The notes beneath the pieces are model-generated. The model had not been told where the DNA came from. It was given only the letters and a program-made list of their open reading frames with translations, and made no database searches. Positions 45,056 to 54,545 of a stretch of DNA of 64,000 nucleotides are shown here, one piece after another. This DNA is from Thinopyrum elongatum (Eukaryota > Streptophyta > Magnoliopsida > Poales > Poaceae). The translations under genes and the position numbers were made by a program. How positions within the stretch are numbered: the first letter of the stretch is position 1; each line of letters begins with the position of its first letter. The DNA lies in contig CM022302.1 in the NCBI GenBank assembly GCA_011799875.1, forward strand, positions 56,337,599 to 56,401,598, written 5' to 3'.

Positions 45056-47683
45056 TCAGAGTACATAACATGCTGCTTCCACTTTCAGGCTCCGATGCAG
45101 CTCTCGGCCGAGGCCATGCGCAAACTGCACCACGGCTCTCCGCACGCAGGCGTCCCACGCCTGGGCTATCCCCTTGATTGACCTGGGCTCCGGGAGTTGG
45201 CCGAGGGCGCGTCGGAACTCCACGTCCAGCACGCCAGCTGCAATCCCTTTCCTATGTTCGCCGTCGTCTCCTAGAAGCACCGGAGAGCTTCGTGGGTAGT
45301 CCGCGGGGACGAGCAGCTTTGTCGACATATCAGAAGGGTCGATAGCCGCCCTGAGGTCTGGTGTAAGTGACACTGGGATGTAGCAGAACTCGATCACCAC
45401 CGCCCCATCCGCTCCTCCTGTGTCGTCGTCGGTGATTCTTTTTTTTTTTTTTTGAGAATTCAGAGCAGAAACAACTACTCCAAATGATTGTTACACTCTT
45501 TTAGCATCATGTCTCTTAACCTGTCCGGCACTTGAGTCTTGCATATCTCCCATCCTCCTGGCTTCAGCTGCGATTTCATGTGCCAGTGCATTGCACTCTC
45601 GCCCAGCAAAGGAGAATTTGTGCGAAGCAAACCGGGCCTCCATAGATTTAATGTCTTGGATTACTGCGACACAGGGGGACAAACAGGGGGCTGTGTTTGT
45701 CAGTTCCTTGATAACTGACTTGCAGTCCATTTCCAATTCCCCCGGGCCCTTATACATCGTCTCCAATGCATGCAGACCACTCAGGGCAGCCCTGGCCTCG
45801 GCCTCTTCAACGGAGCTCGAGGGAGTCAGCCGTTGTACGCAGCTCTGATCTCGTCACGCCGAGCATACATTTTTCGCCTCTTGTTGCAGCTATCCCGCTG
45901 GATTCATCAAACCACGCGCAGCTGCCAGACATTGTATGGCGGAAGGCCCGCTTTAAGTTCACTCCCATATCTTGGGCTAGGCTGCGAAGCGCTGCCGGCG
46001 ACAAAGACCTATTGGTTTGGTGCTGAGCCGGTGGAGTTTCAACAGGATTAGCGTTCTGTGTCAGCTGTGGAATTGCTTCATATGCTGGTTGCTCTTGCTG
46101 TTTTTCTTGGCTGCATGTTCCACTTCCACCGGTGAATGGTGCCGTACTGCCACCGGTAAGATTGGTGGCCGCCGGTGCTTCAGCTTCATGGCGCACCTCG
46201 TCGTCCACCGCTTCTTCACCTCCCAAGTGGTGGCTATTCTCTTGCTGCTGTACCAGTGGACTTGTAGCCAGAATGTTTTCTGAAGACTGCGACGTCTCTG
46301 CTGCAGCTTGCTCTTGATGTTTCTGCTTGCTATCTGTTGCACCAATGATATTTACCAACGTTGATATTTACAGCCTGAGGACGGTTCTGCAACCGATCCT
46401 TCATGGCCCTATGCAAACACAGAATACGATATAGGACTGTCTAGTGCTTGTCAAACTGATCCTTCATGGTCTCAGGTATGTTGCTTTTCTGGAGTTGTAG
46501 GAAGCTCAACGCATCACCAATCTTTCCCATGGCATATACCATTTTCTGATATTTGTCTGCTTGCTCTTTAGGTAATGACTCGAGCTGAGAGGCGCGTGCT
46601 CGTATTGCTCGCTGAAATTCCATGAGCTCCGAGAAGTGAGCGTGCTTGAGGGATGTGATCCTCTGAAACATGGCTTCCCTCCAATCCACTTCTCCGTGCC
46701 CAGATTGCTGGTTGTTCTGTCCTCCATGAGTTTGGCAACTCTGTTGTTGGTTGACCCTCAAATAATCTTGCCCATCCATCCTTGTCGACATCGTCTGCGG
46801 CTGCTGTGCACGCATGCCGCTCGAGTTATGCCGGGCCATGGATTGGGTCTGATTCTGAGTTACCGCCGTTGGATGACATGGGTGGAGCTGGACAGTTGGT
46901 GCCATTGGGTTGATCCCCATGTTCTGCACTGGATCTGGAGGAGGAAGCTGATTTGTTGATGCTGTCCGCGGCACTGCAGTCTGAATCTGAGTTACTGCAT
47001 TGAAAGGCATGTGTGGCTGATGATTGAAAGCAGCCTGCGCAACCGGCTGCTGTGTACATAATATGCCACTGGAGTTGTGCCTGGACAGGGACTGAGTCTG
47101 AATCTGAGCTGCCGCGGTCGGATGACATTGGGCAACGGGTGCCATTGGGGGTTGTTGTGATGGTTTATCATTGATCTGCATGTTTTGCGCCTGAGGTGGC
47201 CTTATGGCGAGACGAGTCGATGATGGCGACGCTTGCGGCGGTGGCACTGCGGCGGCGTAGGCCGGAGCTGCATTGAGAGGCCGCGTTTGGCCTCCAGTGT
47301 GTGCCTGATGGTCGGAAGCAGCCGGTTGCCATTTGCTCTGAACACTCATCATCTTGATGCTTATTGTTCTGAGGTAATCCTGCACGCTGTCGGAGTCGCT
47401 GAATACCTTGGCCTCGTATCGGGAAGCGACAGCGTGGAGTTGCTCCAGCTGGCATGGCACAAGTTATTCAGTCTGGACAAACAGGGAGGAAAATAGTTAG
47501 ATCACAGCAAAAATACAGGCATCAAGCTGAGCGATCGGAAGGGAGATGACATGGATGAAAAGCAGGAGCAGAGCATACGTACATCTTCTGGAGCACTTTG
47601 GCGCGGAGGTTAGGAGGTGCCGCCGCTAGCCACCGTCCGCCATCATCATCGCCGGCGGGATGGGCTTGGGCACCTTCCGCCAT
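45056..47683 (-). pseudogene. MED15-like: MED15-like gene (Mediator tail subunit with KIX domain), disrupted
   Basis: Minus strand. Exon 1 (47683-47579) starts MAEGAQAHPAGDDDG and gives RWLAAAPPNLRAKVLQKMY, the first part of a KIX domain. Exon 2 starts at 47472 and completes it (LEQLHAVASRYEAKVFSDSD, then VQDYLRTISIKMMS), followed by a Gln/Pro-rich region and a helical segment (REAMFQRITSLKHAHFSELM). The C-terminal domain (from about 45440) reads LLVPADYPRSSPVLLGDDGE and LPEPRSIKGIAQAWDACVRR, strongly like plant MED15. MED15 links activators to Mediator and RNA polymerase II in the nucleus. Defects: TAA at 47466-47464 in the KIX region, TAG at 46443-46441, a 16-bp tandem duplication (46346-46371) that shifts the frame, and a LINE insertion splitting off the C-terminus. 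Both stops look like C-to-T changes in Gln codons (CAA, CAG). Confidence 0.8.
45439..45990 (-). mobile_element. 5'-truncated LINE inserted in the MED15-like gene
   Basis: The poly-A tail appears as 15 T at 45439-45453. Upstream on the minus strand is an RNase H-like C-terminus: GVNLKRAFRHTMSGSCAWFD, then EEAEARAALSGLHALETMYK, LEMDCKSVIKELTNTAPCLS and FAGRECNALAHEIAAEARRM, with one frameshift near 45800. The frame ends VKRHDAKRV shortly before the tail. The 5' border with MED15 sequence is judged to be between about 45950 and 46010 and is not exact. No target duplication was found by eye. Confidence 0.7.
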
Positions 47684-47713
47684 GGAGACGAGCGGACGCA
47701 ACAGAGAAGCGAC
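47684..47713 (-). promoter_or_regulatory. Remaining 5' leader of the MED15-like gene
   Basis: Only 30 bp separate the MED15 ATG (47683) from the poly-A end of the upstream LINE (47714). Any native promoter lies beyond the LINE or is gone. Confidence 0.4.
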
Positions 47714-50437
47714 TTTTTTTTTTTGAGGGTAAACATCGCGGCTTTATTCAATTAAACAAAGTTCGGAATCTCGTCCGCGATCACATCCAGAATGCACTCT
47801 GGCGGCGATCCAAACCAAGTCTTACAAAGTTCATCTCCTGCCCCTAGCTTAGCTAATCTATGCGCGGCAACATTCGCAGAGCGCCTAAACCACGAGACTC
47901 TAAAATCGACAAAACTGTGTAGCATGGTCTTTATCTCCTCCAACCAAGGTCCAGATGCCGACAAGTTCTTCTCTGATGTGTTGATCGCTTGCACGAGAGC
48001 CTGGCTGTCCAGCTCGACATGTACCTTCTTATACATTAATCTCCGTTGCGACCATGAGAGCACGCTTGCACGCCATAATCTCCGCCACTTCAGGATTAAC
48101 AGCATTGGGGAATAAATGACATGCACCAGCTAGGAAGCCCCCATTGTTATCCCTGAGTACAACTCCTCCTCCTCACTTTCCGCCGTGCCGAGAAATCGCT
48201 CCATCTGCATTTCCTTTGATCCACCCATCCTCTGGCGCAATCCATCTCTGTATAATTGTTGGTTTTGCACTCTGATAAGGCTTCACATGGACTTCCCTCC
48301 ATTCTTTCACAAACGAGCAGACTCGCTCTATGATTTCATGTGGAGCATCAATGAGTTTCCCATTCTTCGTGTCGTTTCGCGCCAACCACATAGCATATAA
48401 TGCATGAATCATCATCTCCTTCTCGTCCTCATGAGCTTCAGCGAACCAACCGAGCATCCAGTTGTCCAGCTCGCTCTGGGAGCCGGTGAAAAATGGTGGA
48501 GCTGCCACCATGACCTCCTTTTCCGAGCGTAGCTGATTCCAAACCTGGACCGAATGTTGACACGACCAAAACTGGTGCATGATCGTCTCCTCTCGTCCAC
48601 AAACGCAGAAAACCCCTAGTTTGATTCGCCTCCGAAAGAGCTCCGATCCTACAGCCAAGCCATTGCGAATGATTCTCCACACGTGTATTTTTGCCTTGCT
48701 CGGCGCACTTGTATCCCACAGCCCCAAGTATCCTCTATGCTTATTGACTGAACTGGCCGACTCCGGCTGTCCGGATCGCAGTTTGTTCATAGTCATTCTG
48801 AGGTGGTACGCCGAGCGCACAGTAAATACATCATTTTTGGTATAGTTCCATGCTTGGATGTCATCCGTACCCGGGCCGCCAATAGCAATTTGTTTGATAT
48901 CTGTGGCGTCATCAGGAGAAAACATCTCGTCCACACGGTCATCATACCATGCAGTACCATCTGGTGACAGTTGGTCCGCCACCCTCGTCACTCCCTGTAT
49001 ATATATTGCACCCAACGGCTGCATGCTTCCACTCCTGGGTATCCAGTTGGCGTGGTGAATATTGATCTTGGAGCCGTCCCCCACTCGCCAAATCAGTCCT
49101 TCACGCAACAAGTCTCGGCCACGGAGTATACTACGAAAGGTGAAAGAGCCCCCCGTTGGACATGTCACAGACATGATTGAGTTCTCGGGGAAATATCGTG
49201 CCTTGAGCACACGTGCACATAGTGATTGTGGAAACTGCAGTATCCTCCATGCCTGTTTCGCTAGGAGAGCTTGATTGAAAGCCTCTGGGTCGCGAAAACC
49301 TAGTCCACCATCTCGTTTAGCAGCACACATCTTCTCCCATGAAATCCAATGCACCTTTTTATCACCATTGGTTGCACCCCACCAGAATTTCGACGAGATC
49401 GAAGTCAGGTTCCGACACATTTTCTTTGTGAGATGAAAACAACTCTTGGTGTAAGTAGGTGTCTCTTGGAGTACAGATTTGACAAGTACCTCTCTTGCAG
49501 CCTTTGATAAGCCTTGGCCCATCCAGCCACTAACTTTTCCTTTCGAGCTCTCCGTGACATATTTAAAAGTGCCATCTTTAGAACTTCCAACCAGTGTTGG
49601 GAGGCCTAAGTATCGTTCACTCAGAGCTTCATTTTCCACACCCAATATACCTTTAAGTTGCACCTTTGCTTCCTCTTTACTCCCCTTGCCAAAAAATATG
49701 GACGACTTCTGCAAATTAATCCGCTGCCCCGACGCTTCCTCATATTTCTCGAGAATTTCCTTCAGCACCCTCATATTTTAAGTGGACCGCTCTAAGAAAA
49801 CAATACTGCCATCAGCAAAAAGGAGATGTGTGATATGGGGGCCAGTGAACCCAAAAGACACCCCCTTTATACGTTGCTCTTCCTGTGCCCTTCGCAGTAA
49901 TGCTGAGAACCCCTCCACACAGAACAAAAAAAGATAAGGTGATAGGGGATCCCCCTGCCCGAGCCCTCGGGAAGGAGTAAAACCCCTCGATAGTCCCCCA
50001 TTTAGCTTCACCGCAAACTTCGCTGTTGTCACACATCGCATTATCATGGAGATCCATTCCGAGGCAAAGCCAAACCGAGTCATTATTTGCTCCAGAAAAA
50101 TCCACTCAACCCTATCATAGGCTTTCATCATGTCCAGCTTAACCGCACACAGATGTTTCTTCCTCTTCCTGTTTCGAATAGCATGAACACACTTATATGC
50201 CACTAGGACATTGTCAGTAATCAACTGCCCCGGAACAAACGCACTTTGTTCCTCAGAAATAAGAAAGGGAAGAAAATTCTTTAAACTATTCGCTAACACT
50301 TTCGTAGCAATTTTATACAACACGTTACATAAGCTGATCGGTCTAAACTATGTTAGCAACTCCGGTGAGTTGACTTTTGGGATCATCACAATAACCGTAT
50401 CATTAAAGGCGTCTGGCGCCGCCACCCCATGCAAATG
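47714..50437 (-). mobile_element. 5'-truncated LINE (reverse transcriptase plus RNase H), upstream of MED15-like gene
   Basis: The tail is 11 T at 47714-47724, with AATAAA shortly inside on the minus strand. The ORF2 remnant runs from about 50437: DAFNDTVIVMIPKVNSPELL, TAG (50350-50348), [60 protein letters not shown] and [20 protein letters not shown]. The catalytic box reads FADGSIVF where FADD is normal, so one catalytic Asp is lost. TAA follows at about 49777. The frame 49774-48173 is then open for 533 codons (thumb and zinc-like RT C-terminus, CVCGREETIMHQFWSCQHS), with TGA at 48173 inside the RNase H domain, which continues to 47752 with one frameshift. The endonuclease domain is missing. 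Dead copy, same strand as MED15. Confidence 0.9.
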
Positions 50438-51111
50438 CAAATCATACGGGAAGAACATAAATTTTCAATAACAATGTTGTGGCGTGGGGGAAAAAAGATA
50501 AGTACCTTTCCTGGAAATAGGGGCAGAGCTCAAGCTGTGCCAATAATTACTCACGAGAGATGAGATGGATGATATATGGTCGTTACCAATACCAACATCA
50601 CAGTGAAACAGTTCAAAGCTGTCAAGTTTTCCAGCAGTCTTTGCCACTTCTTTTAGTTGCTCATACATTCCACACTGCAGGATTGTTTCTCTGCACTTGC
50701 TGTTGTTTCCTACCATCCAGGTCATAAGTTCAAGGGTAGCTCACCTTATGCTAGGAAAATCGGTAGTTGGATACTTGTACAATTCTAATATCTTCTTAAG
50801 ATTTAGGACGAACGTGTCCACAGTTAGATTGGCATCCACCAGTGTTTTGGCAAAACCACTAGCATCCAGGCAGGAGCAAATCTGCACGGTGAGGCCTATA
50901 AAACTCTCAAACACCTTTCCTGCTTCAACACAAAGGCCATCATCCTTTATCGATGTACGTATATATGCAAAACAAAAAAAAGTTAGTTTTGATGGAAAAA
51001 ATTCAATCATTCAATCCAGCCACAGGTGAAGCAGAAAGGAGCAAGGGAAGAGACGTACATGAGCTAAATTTTCATTGGTAGATCCTGGCTGCTCCAACTT
51101 GGCCACTTGGT
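50438..51111 (-). pseudogene. Duplicated 3' tail of a BLE2-like gene, copy A
   Basis: These 674 bp match 54565-55238 closely (I saw only scattered substitutions and one- or two-base indels). On the minus strand they carry the last two exons and the intron between them (NENLAH; DDGLCVEAGKVFESFIGLTV then QICSCLDASGFAKTLVDANL to AGKLDSFELFHCDVGIGN). An indel near the end shifts the frame (SNYWHSLSSAPISRK instead of SNLRAQLELCPISRK). The intron is retained, so it is a genomic duplication, not a retrocopy. It directly abuts the LINE on the left and loses similarity exactly after CCACTTGGT on the right. Confidence 0.8.
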
Positions 51112-51499
51112 AAGTCCAAGAATAACACTATCAAAGACAGAGCTCTTTCACAACATGGATGTTTACGACAAGTGTGCGAGCGTTGCTCTGCCGATACAAG
51201 TGCATGTTCGCCAGTTTCCAGTACAAGCTGAGGGAAAAGGACAACAAGCAGCATGCGGCGAGAGGTTGGCCAAACATGAAGGGTAGCCTAAGTTTATTTA
51301 TCCAAATTTGGCCAACTTATATTCACAAGGACTTTTTGGAAAGGTTGGGGATGTTGGTCAAGCAATTTTCTACCTATTCTTGTCTATTAAGTTAGATTGT
51401 TCGAAGATTTTTGATTATTGTTTGAGCTATGTAACACAAATGTTGTATGATGATACAAATGTGTTGAATACATAGGAATTTTTGCTGTTGCAACTTCTT

Positions 51500-51546
<47 letters not shown>

Positions 51547-52098
51547 CTACACAAAATATTGCCCTGCTTCAATGTAAGCATTAAGGTAGTGCACTATTTT
51601 GTATTCCATAATTTAACCATCATCATTCTGTGTATTGAGGGAACAGATGGAAGGGCTGGCTGGCTTCGAATACGAGATCCGGAAAATGCCAAAGCAACAA
51701 TAAAGAACTCAAGAACGCATTATTATTATGCATAATATAAAATACATCTCATACATGTGTTGGAATACAGGAATTAAGATGGATTTCAAATATTAGAAAT
51801 TTTGAGAATGGCCTCCCAAAAATGACAGCTCACCGAGTCCTTAACTTTTTATAGAAAATTTCCTCCAAAGGACATGCTTTATCGCTAAACTATGCAGGAA
51901 CTATAGGTTTGAGATTGTTCATGAGGCCCCATGTTTTTTTCTTGAAAATCGCTTAAAAAAGACTAGCTGTGATGTTGGTCTATGGCTAGCTTATCCTGCC
52001 AGCCTAAAATTGTGATGTTGTGAAACTGATAGCTTATTAAAATTGCAGGTCTCAAACATACGAAAAGAAGGGCAGGCAACATGCATGTGTATACGTAC
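51112..52098. other. No supported gene; (AT)18 microsatellite inside
   Basis: Sequence between the duplicated tail and the BLE2-like first exon. It may be degenerate intron or inserted DNA. A short plus-strand frame at 51159-51395 has no recognisable family. An (AT)18 run sits at 51505-51540. Confidence 0.4.
51505..51540. repeat. (AT)18 microsatellite flanked by CACAC and GTGTG
   Basis: It reads CACAC, eighteen AT units, GTGTGT, so the whole tract is nearly self-complementary and could form a cruciform. Confidence 0.9.
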
Positions 52099-52328
52099 CC
52101 GATTGATTCAACGAAGGCGACGATGGTGACGTACCAAAAATCCTTCTGTTTTATGTGGACCGCGAATCCGCCGAGCAACACAATAGTCGGCCAGATGGTG
52201 GCCAGCGTCCCCAGGCCGTTCATAGCCTTGGAAACTATGGCCGTGCAGACAATAGCGAGGTTGAGCCTTTCTTTTGGAGATGAGGTCCCCGCCTCCTCCA
52301 CCGTGTGACGAGCACCATAAGAGTCCAT
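52099..52328 (-). CDS. First exon of a BLE2-like membrane-protein gene (partial)
   Basis: Minus strand from ATG at 52328: MDSYGARHTVEEAGTSSPKE, then RLNLAIVCTAIVSKAMNGLG and TLATIWPTIVLLGGFAVHIK to FVESIG, followed by donor GTACGT. This matches the N-terminus of a large Triticeae family annotated as BLE2-like (rice OsBLE2 is brassinolide-enhanced), with the 'GNxLGTLAxxWxTVVLLGG' hydrophobic segment as probable first membrane span. No recognisable second exon follows to the left; the next family sequence is the duplicated tail (copy A). It is probably the 5' remnant of a tandem paralogue of the 54546-57430 gene. The exon itself is open and undamaged, but the gene is incomplete. Confidence 0.6.
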
Positions 52329-52439
52329 GGTTTTTAGCTTGGGTGATGAGCAGTTTGCAAACATGCAGGACAATATATACAACGAGCTAGCTGTCAAGTG
52401 GGTTTTTTGTAGCTTCCAATCTATTCTGGAACAATACAG

Positions 52440-52760
52440 AGATGAAAACGCAAGCAAAGATTAAAGGAAACTACATGTGCGATAAAGAGCATGGGCTGTG
52501 CGGTGCGGATCCCTAATCTTACAGGAGATAAAAGGCATTTATACAGTGATACGTACAGATGCCTCCATCCGCTTTCCGAAAATTAGGACAGAACAAAAGA
52601 GGACGCAAGCAAAGATAAAGGAAACTGCATGTGAGATAAAGAGCATGCAAGTGAGAAATGGATCGGAAACGATCAAAGTCATTTATACCTTGATATGTAC
52701 AGTACACATTCCTCCATCGGCTTTCCAAAAATCAGGAAAGAACTAAAGAGGACGCAGCTT
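52440..52760. repeat. Two-copy tandem duplication, about 155-bp unit, upstream of the BLE2-like first exon
   Basis: Both units hold, in order, CGCAAGCAAAGATWAAAGGA, CATGTGMGATAAAGAGCATG, a stretch with TTTATAC and TGATAYGTACAG, and CCTCCATCSGCTTTCCRAAA, ending near AAGAGGACGCA. The second unit starts at about 52598. It lies 110-430 bp upstream of the ATG of the minus-strand exon, in the promoter position. Confidence 0.7.
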
Positions 52761-53501
52761 GTTCTCTACAAATTCGAAAGTAAAAGGAAAAAACAAAAGG
52801 AAAGGAAAAAAGGAAAAGAAAAAGAAAAATCAAAAAGGTCTTTTCCGTGTGTGCCACAAGAGACACTCGTCAAAGGAAACCTGTTGCGGGAAAAAAAATC
52901 GATGGGGGAAATCGTGCGCGAAAAATTGAAATTAAGAAAAAAATAGAAAATATATTTTTCGAGCGTCTTATCCTAAACACTTGCAAAGATTTTTTATGGC
53001 GGGAAAAATGAAATTGAAAAAGGAGACATAGCAGGAAAGACGGGCGATGGAAAAAATCCAAAAAAAAAGGCAGGACAGGCAGGACCTTTGCCGTGTGCCT
53101 CCTGGAGGACACACGGCAAAGCCTTCAAAATGGGTCCAGGGGCAGGTCTTTGCCGTGTGTCTCCCAGGAGGGACACGGCGAAACCTGCAAGTGGGTCAAG
53201 GGGCAGGTATTTGCCGAGTGTCTCCCGGGCGACACACGGCACAGCCTGCATGTGGGTCCCTTGGTCAGATCTTTGCGGTTTGTCTGGCTTTGCCAAAGGT
53301 TGCGCCGTCTGGGCAGCGTATGCCGCGGACGGAGGGGACACGTGTCCTCCGTCTTCGCCATGTGTCGCTCTTTGCCGTGTGTCCTTCTTTGCCGTGCGTC
53401 TTTCCATTATTTTGCCGTCCGCTTTTTCTTTGCCAACAAGTTTTTGGTCGGCGCTAGGCGGCAAAGCCGCGGGCACACGGCAAACGACCGAAGTGGTAGT
53501 G
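52761..53501 (-). mobile_element. CACTA (En/Spm) transposon terminal region
   Basis: Read on the minus strand from 53501 it begins CACTACCACTTCGGTCGTTT. The subterminal part holds many copies of TTTGCCGTGTG or its complement (for example near 53090, 53150, 53205, 53375 and 53390). Several are arranged as imperfect palindromes around a CCTCC/GGAGG-type centre, the binding-site pattern typical of CACTA ends. The left part (52770-52830) is purine-rich filler. The opposite terminus is not visible, so the left border is approximate. Open frames across this block are incidental. Confidence 0.7.
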
Positions 53502-54545
53502 GTGTATGATTTCCACACATCTACCTGCAGCATGGGTCATATGCTACTTTATTTAGAACTTAGCGCTCTTTTCAATTTCTTTTATTTTTGTTTAATCGGC
53601 TGATCGTTGGAGTCCTCGGAGCAGCCTGATACCGTGAGCAGCCTGGAGAGCTGACCAAGTCCGATCGCAACTCCTGCCAAGTACAGCGTTCTGGCCTATC
53701 TCACCGGGCTGCTGCCATGTGGGCCATGGGCTGATAATTACTCTATCATTATTTTAGTGACTTAATCATAGAGCGGTGCCGGTTAATCCATGCATGGACG
53801 TAACTATGCAGCTGCACCTGCACGTAGTCTTTCCAGTCATGTGTATAGCACATGAGTCAGCTAGCTAGCAAAATATTAAGCTCTAAGTTTCCATATGTGT
53901 TGTAAAATTTCTTATTGTAGTGAAATCTTCTGCATATGTTTTGCCGTGTATTTTAGTGCATCATGATCGTATTTTATAGGGTTGCCGGGAAGACGGCAAA
54001 GTTCATCCCGCGGGTTGATACTTTGGATATTTAGTATCGCAAGTAACGTCGTGAATTTAAGTCAACATTAGACCACCTCCGTCGATGTAGATAGATTTAC
54101 CTTTTAATTATTGGGTAAAGCCCTTTTCTTTAGAATTTATTTAATTACTCAATTATTTTGCCATATTCCATTATCGTCGGTTCTTCTTTATAGTCTAAGA
54201 CAAAATTGGTGTCAACATTTTCCGTATTTATTAACCAGTGTGAAAAGAGAAAAGTGAAATAAATACATTGCTCGCCAATCGCGCAGGCCAATGGACAGTA
54301 TCAACCAAAAGTACAACCACTTAGACATGAGTGGACGTTGGTAGACAAATACATTAAAACACTCTTGCGGGAAATAAAAAGCACAACCATATGTAGATGT
54401 GACATATGGTTGGTATACAAATGCAGTGTCAGATGCTTCTTGCGAAAAACAATCAAAATGTGTTGGTTAAGCAAGTAAAACCGTTATGGTGCGTGCATGT
54501 TCCCCGTAGTAGTGTGATCTGCAAAGAAAAAGCAACTAAATCATT
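53502..54545. other. No gene seen
   Basis: AT-rich spacer with a faint second GCCGTGTATTTT...GACGGCAAAG pair (about 53943-54000), possibly further CACTA debris. No coding frame or terminal repeat is supported. Confidence 0.4.

Noticed and set aside
53047..53603. Overlapping plus- and minus-strand frames of 130-180 codons
   Set aside because: They run through the CACTA subterminal repeats and exist in several frames at once because of the repeated GCCGTGTG words.
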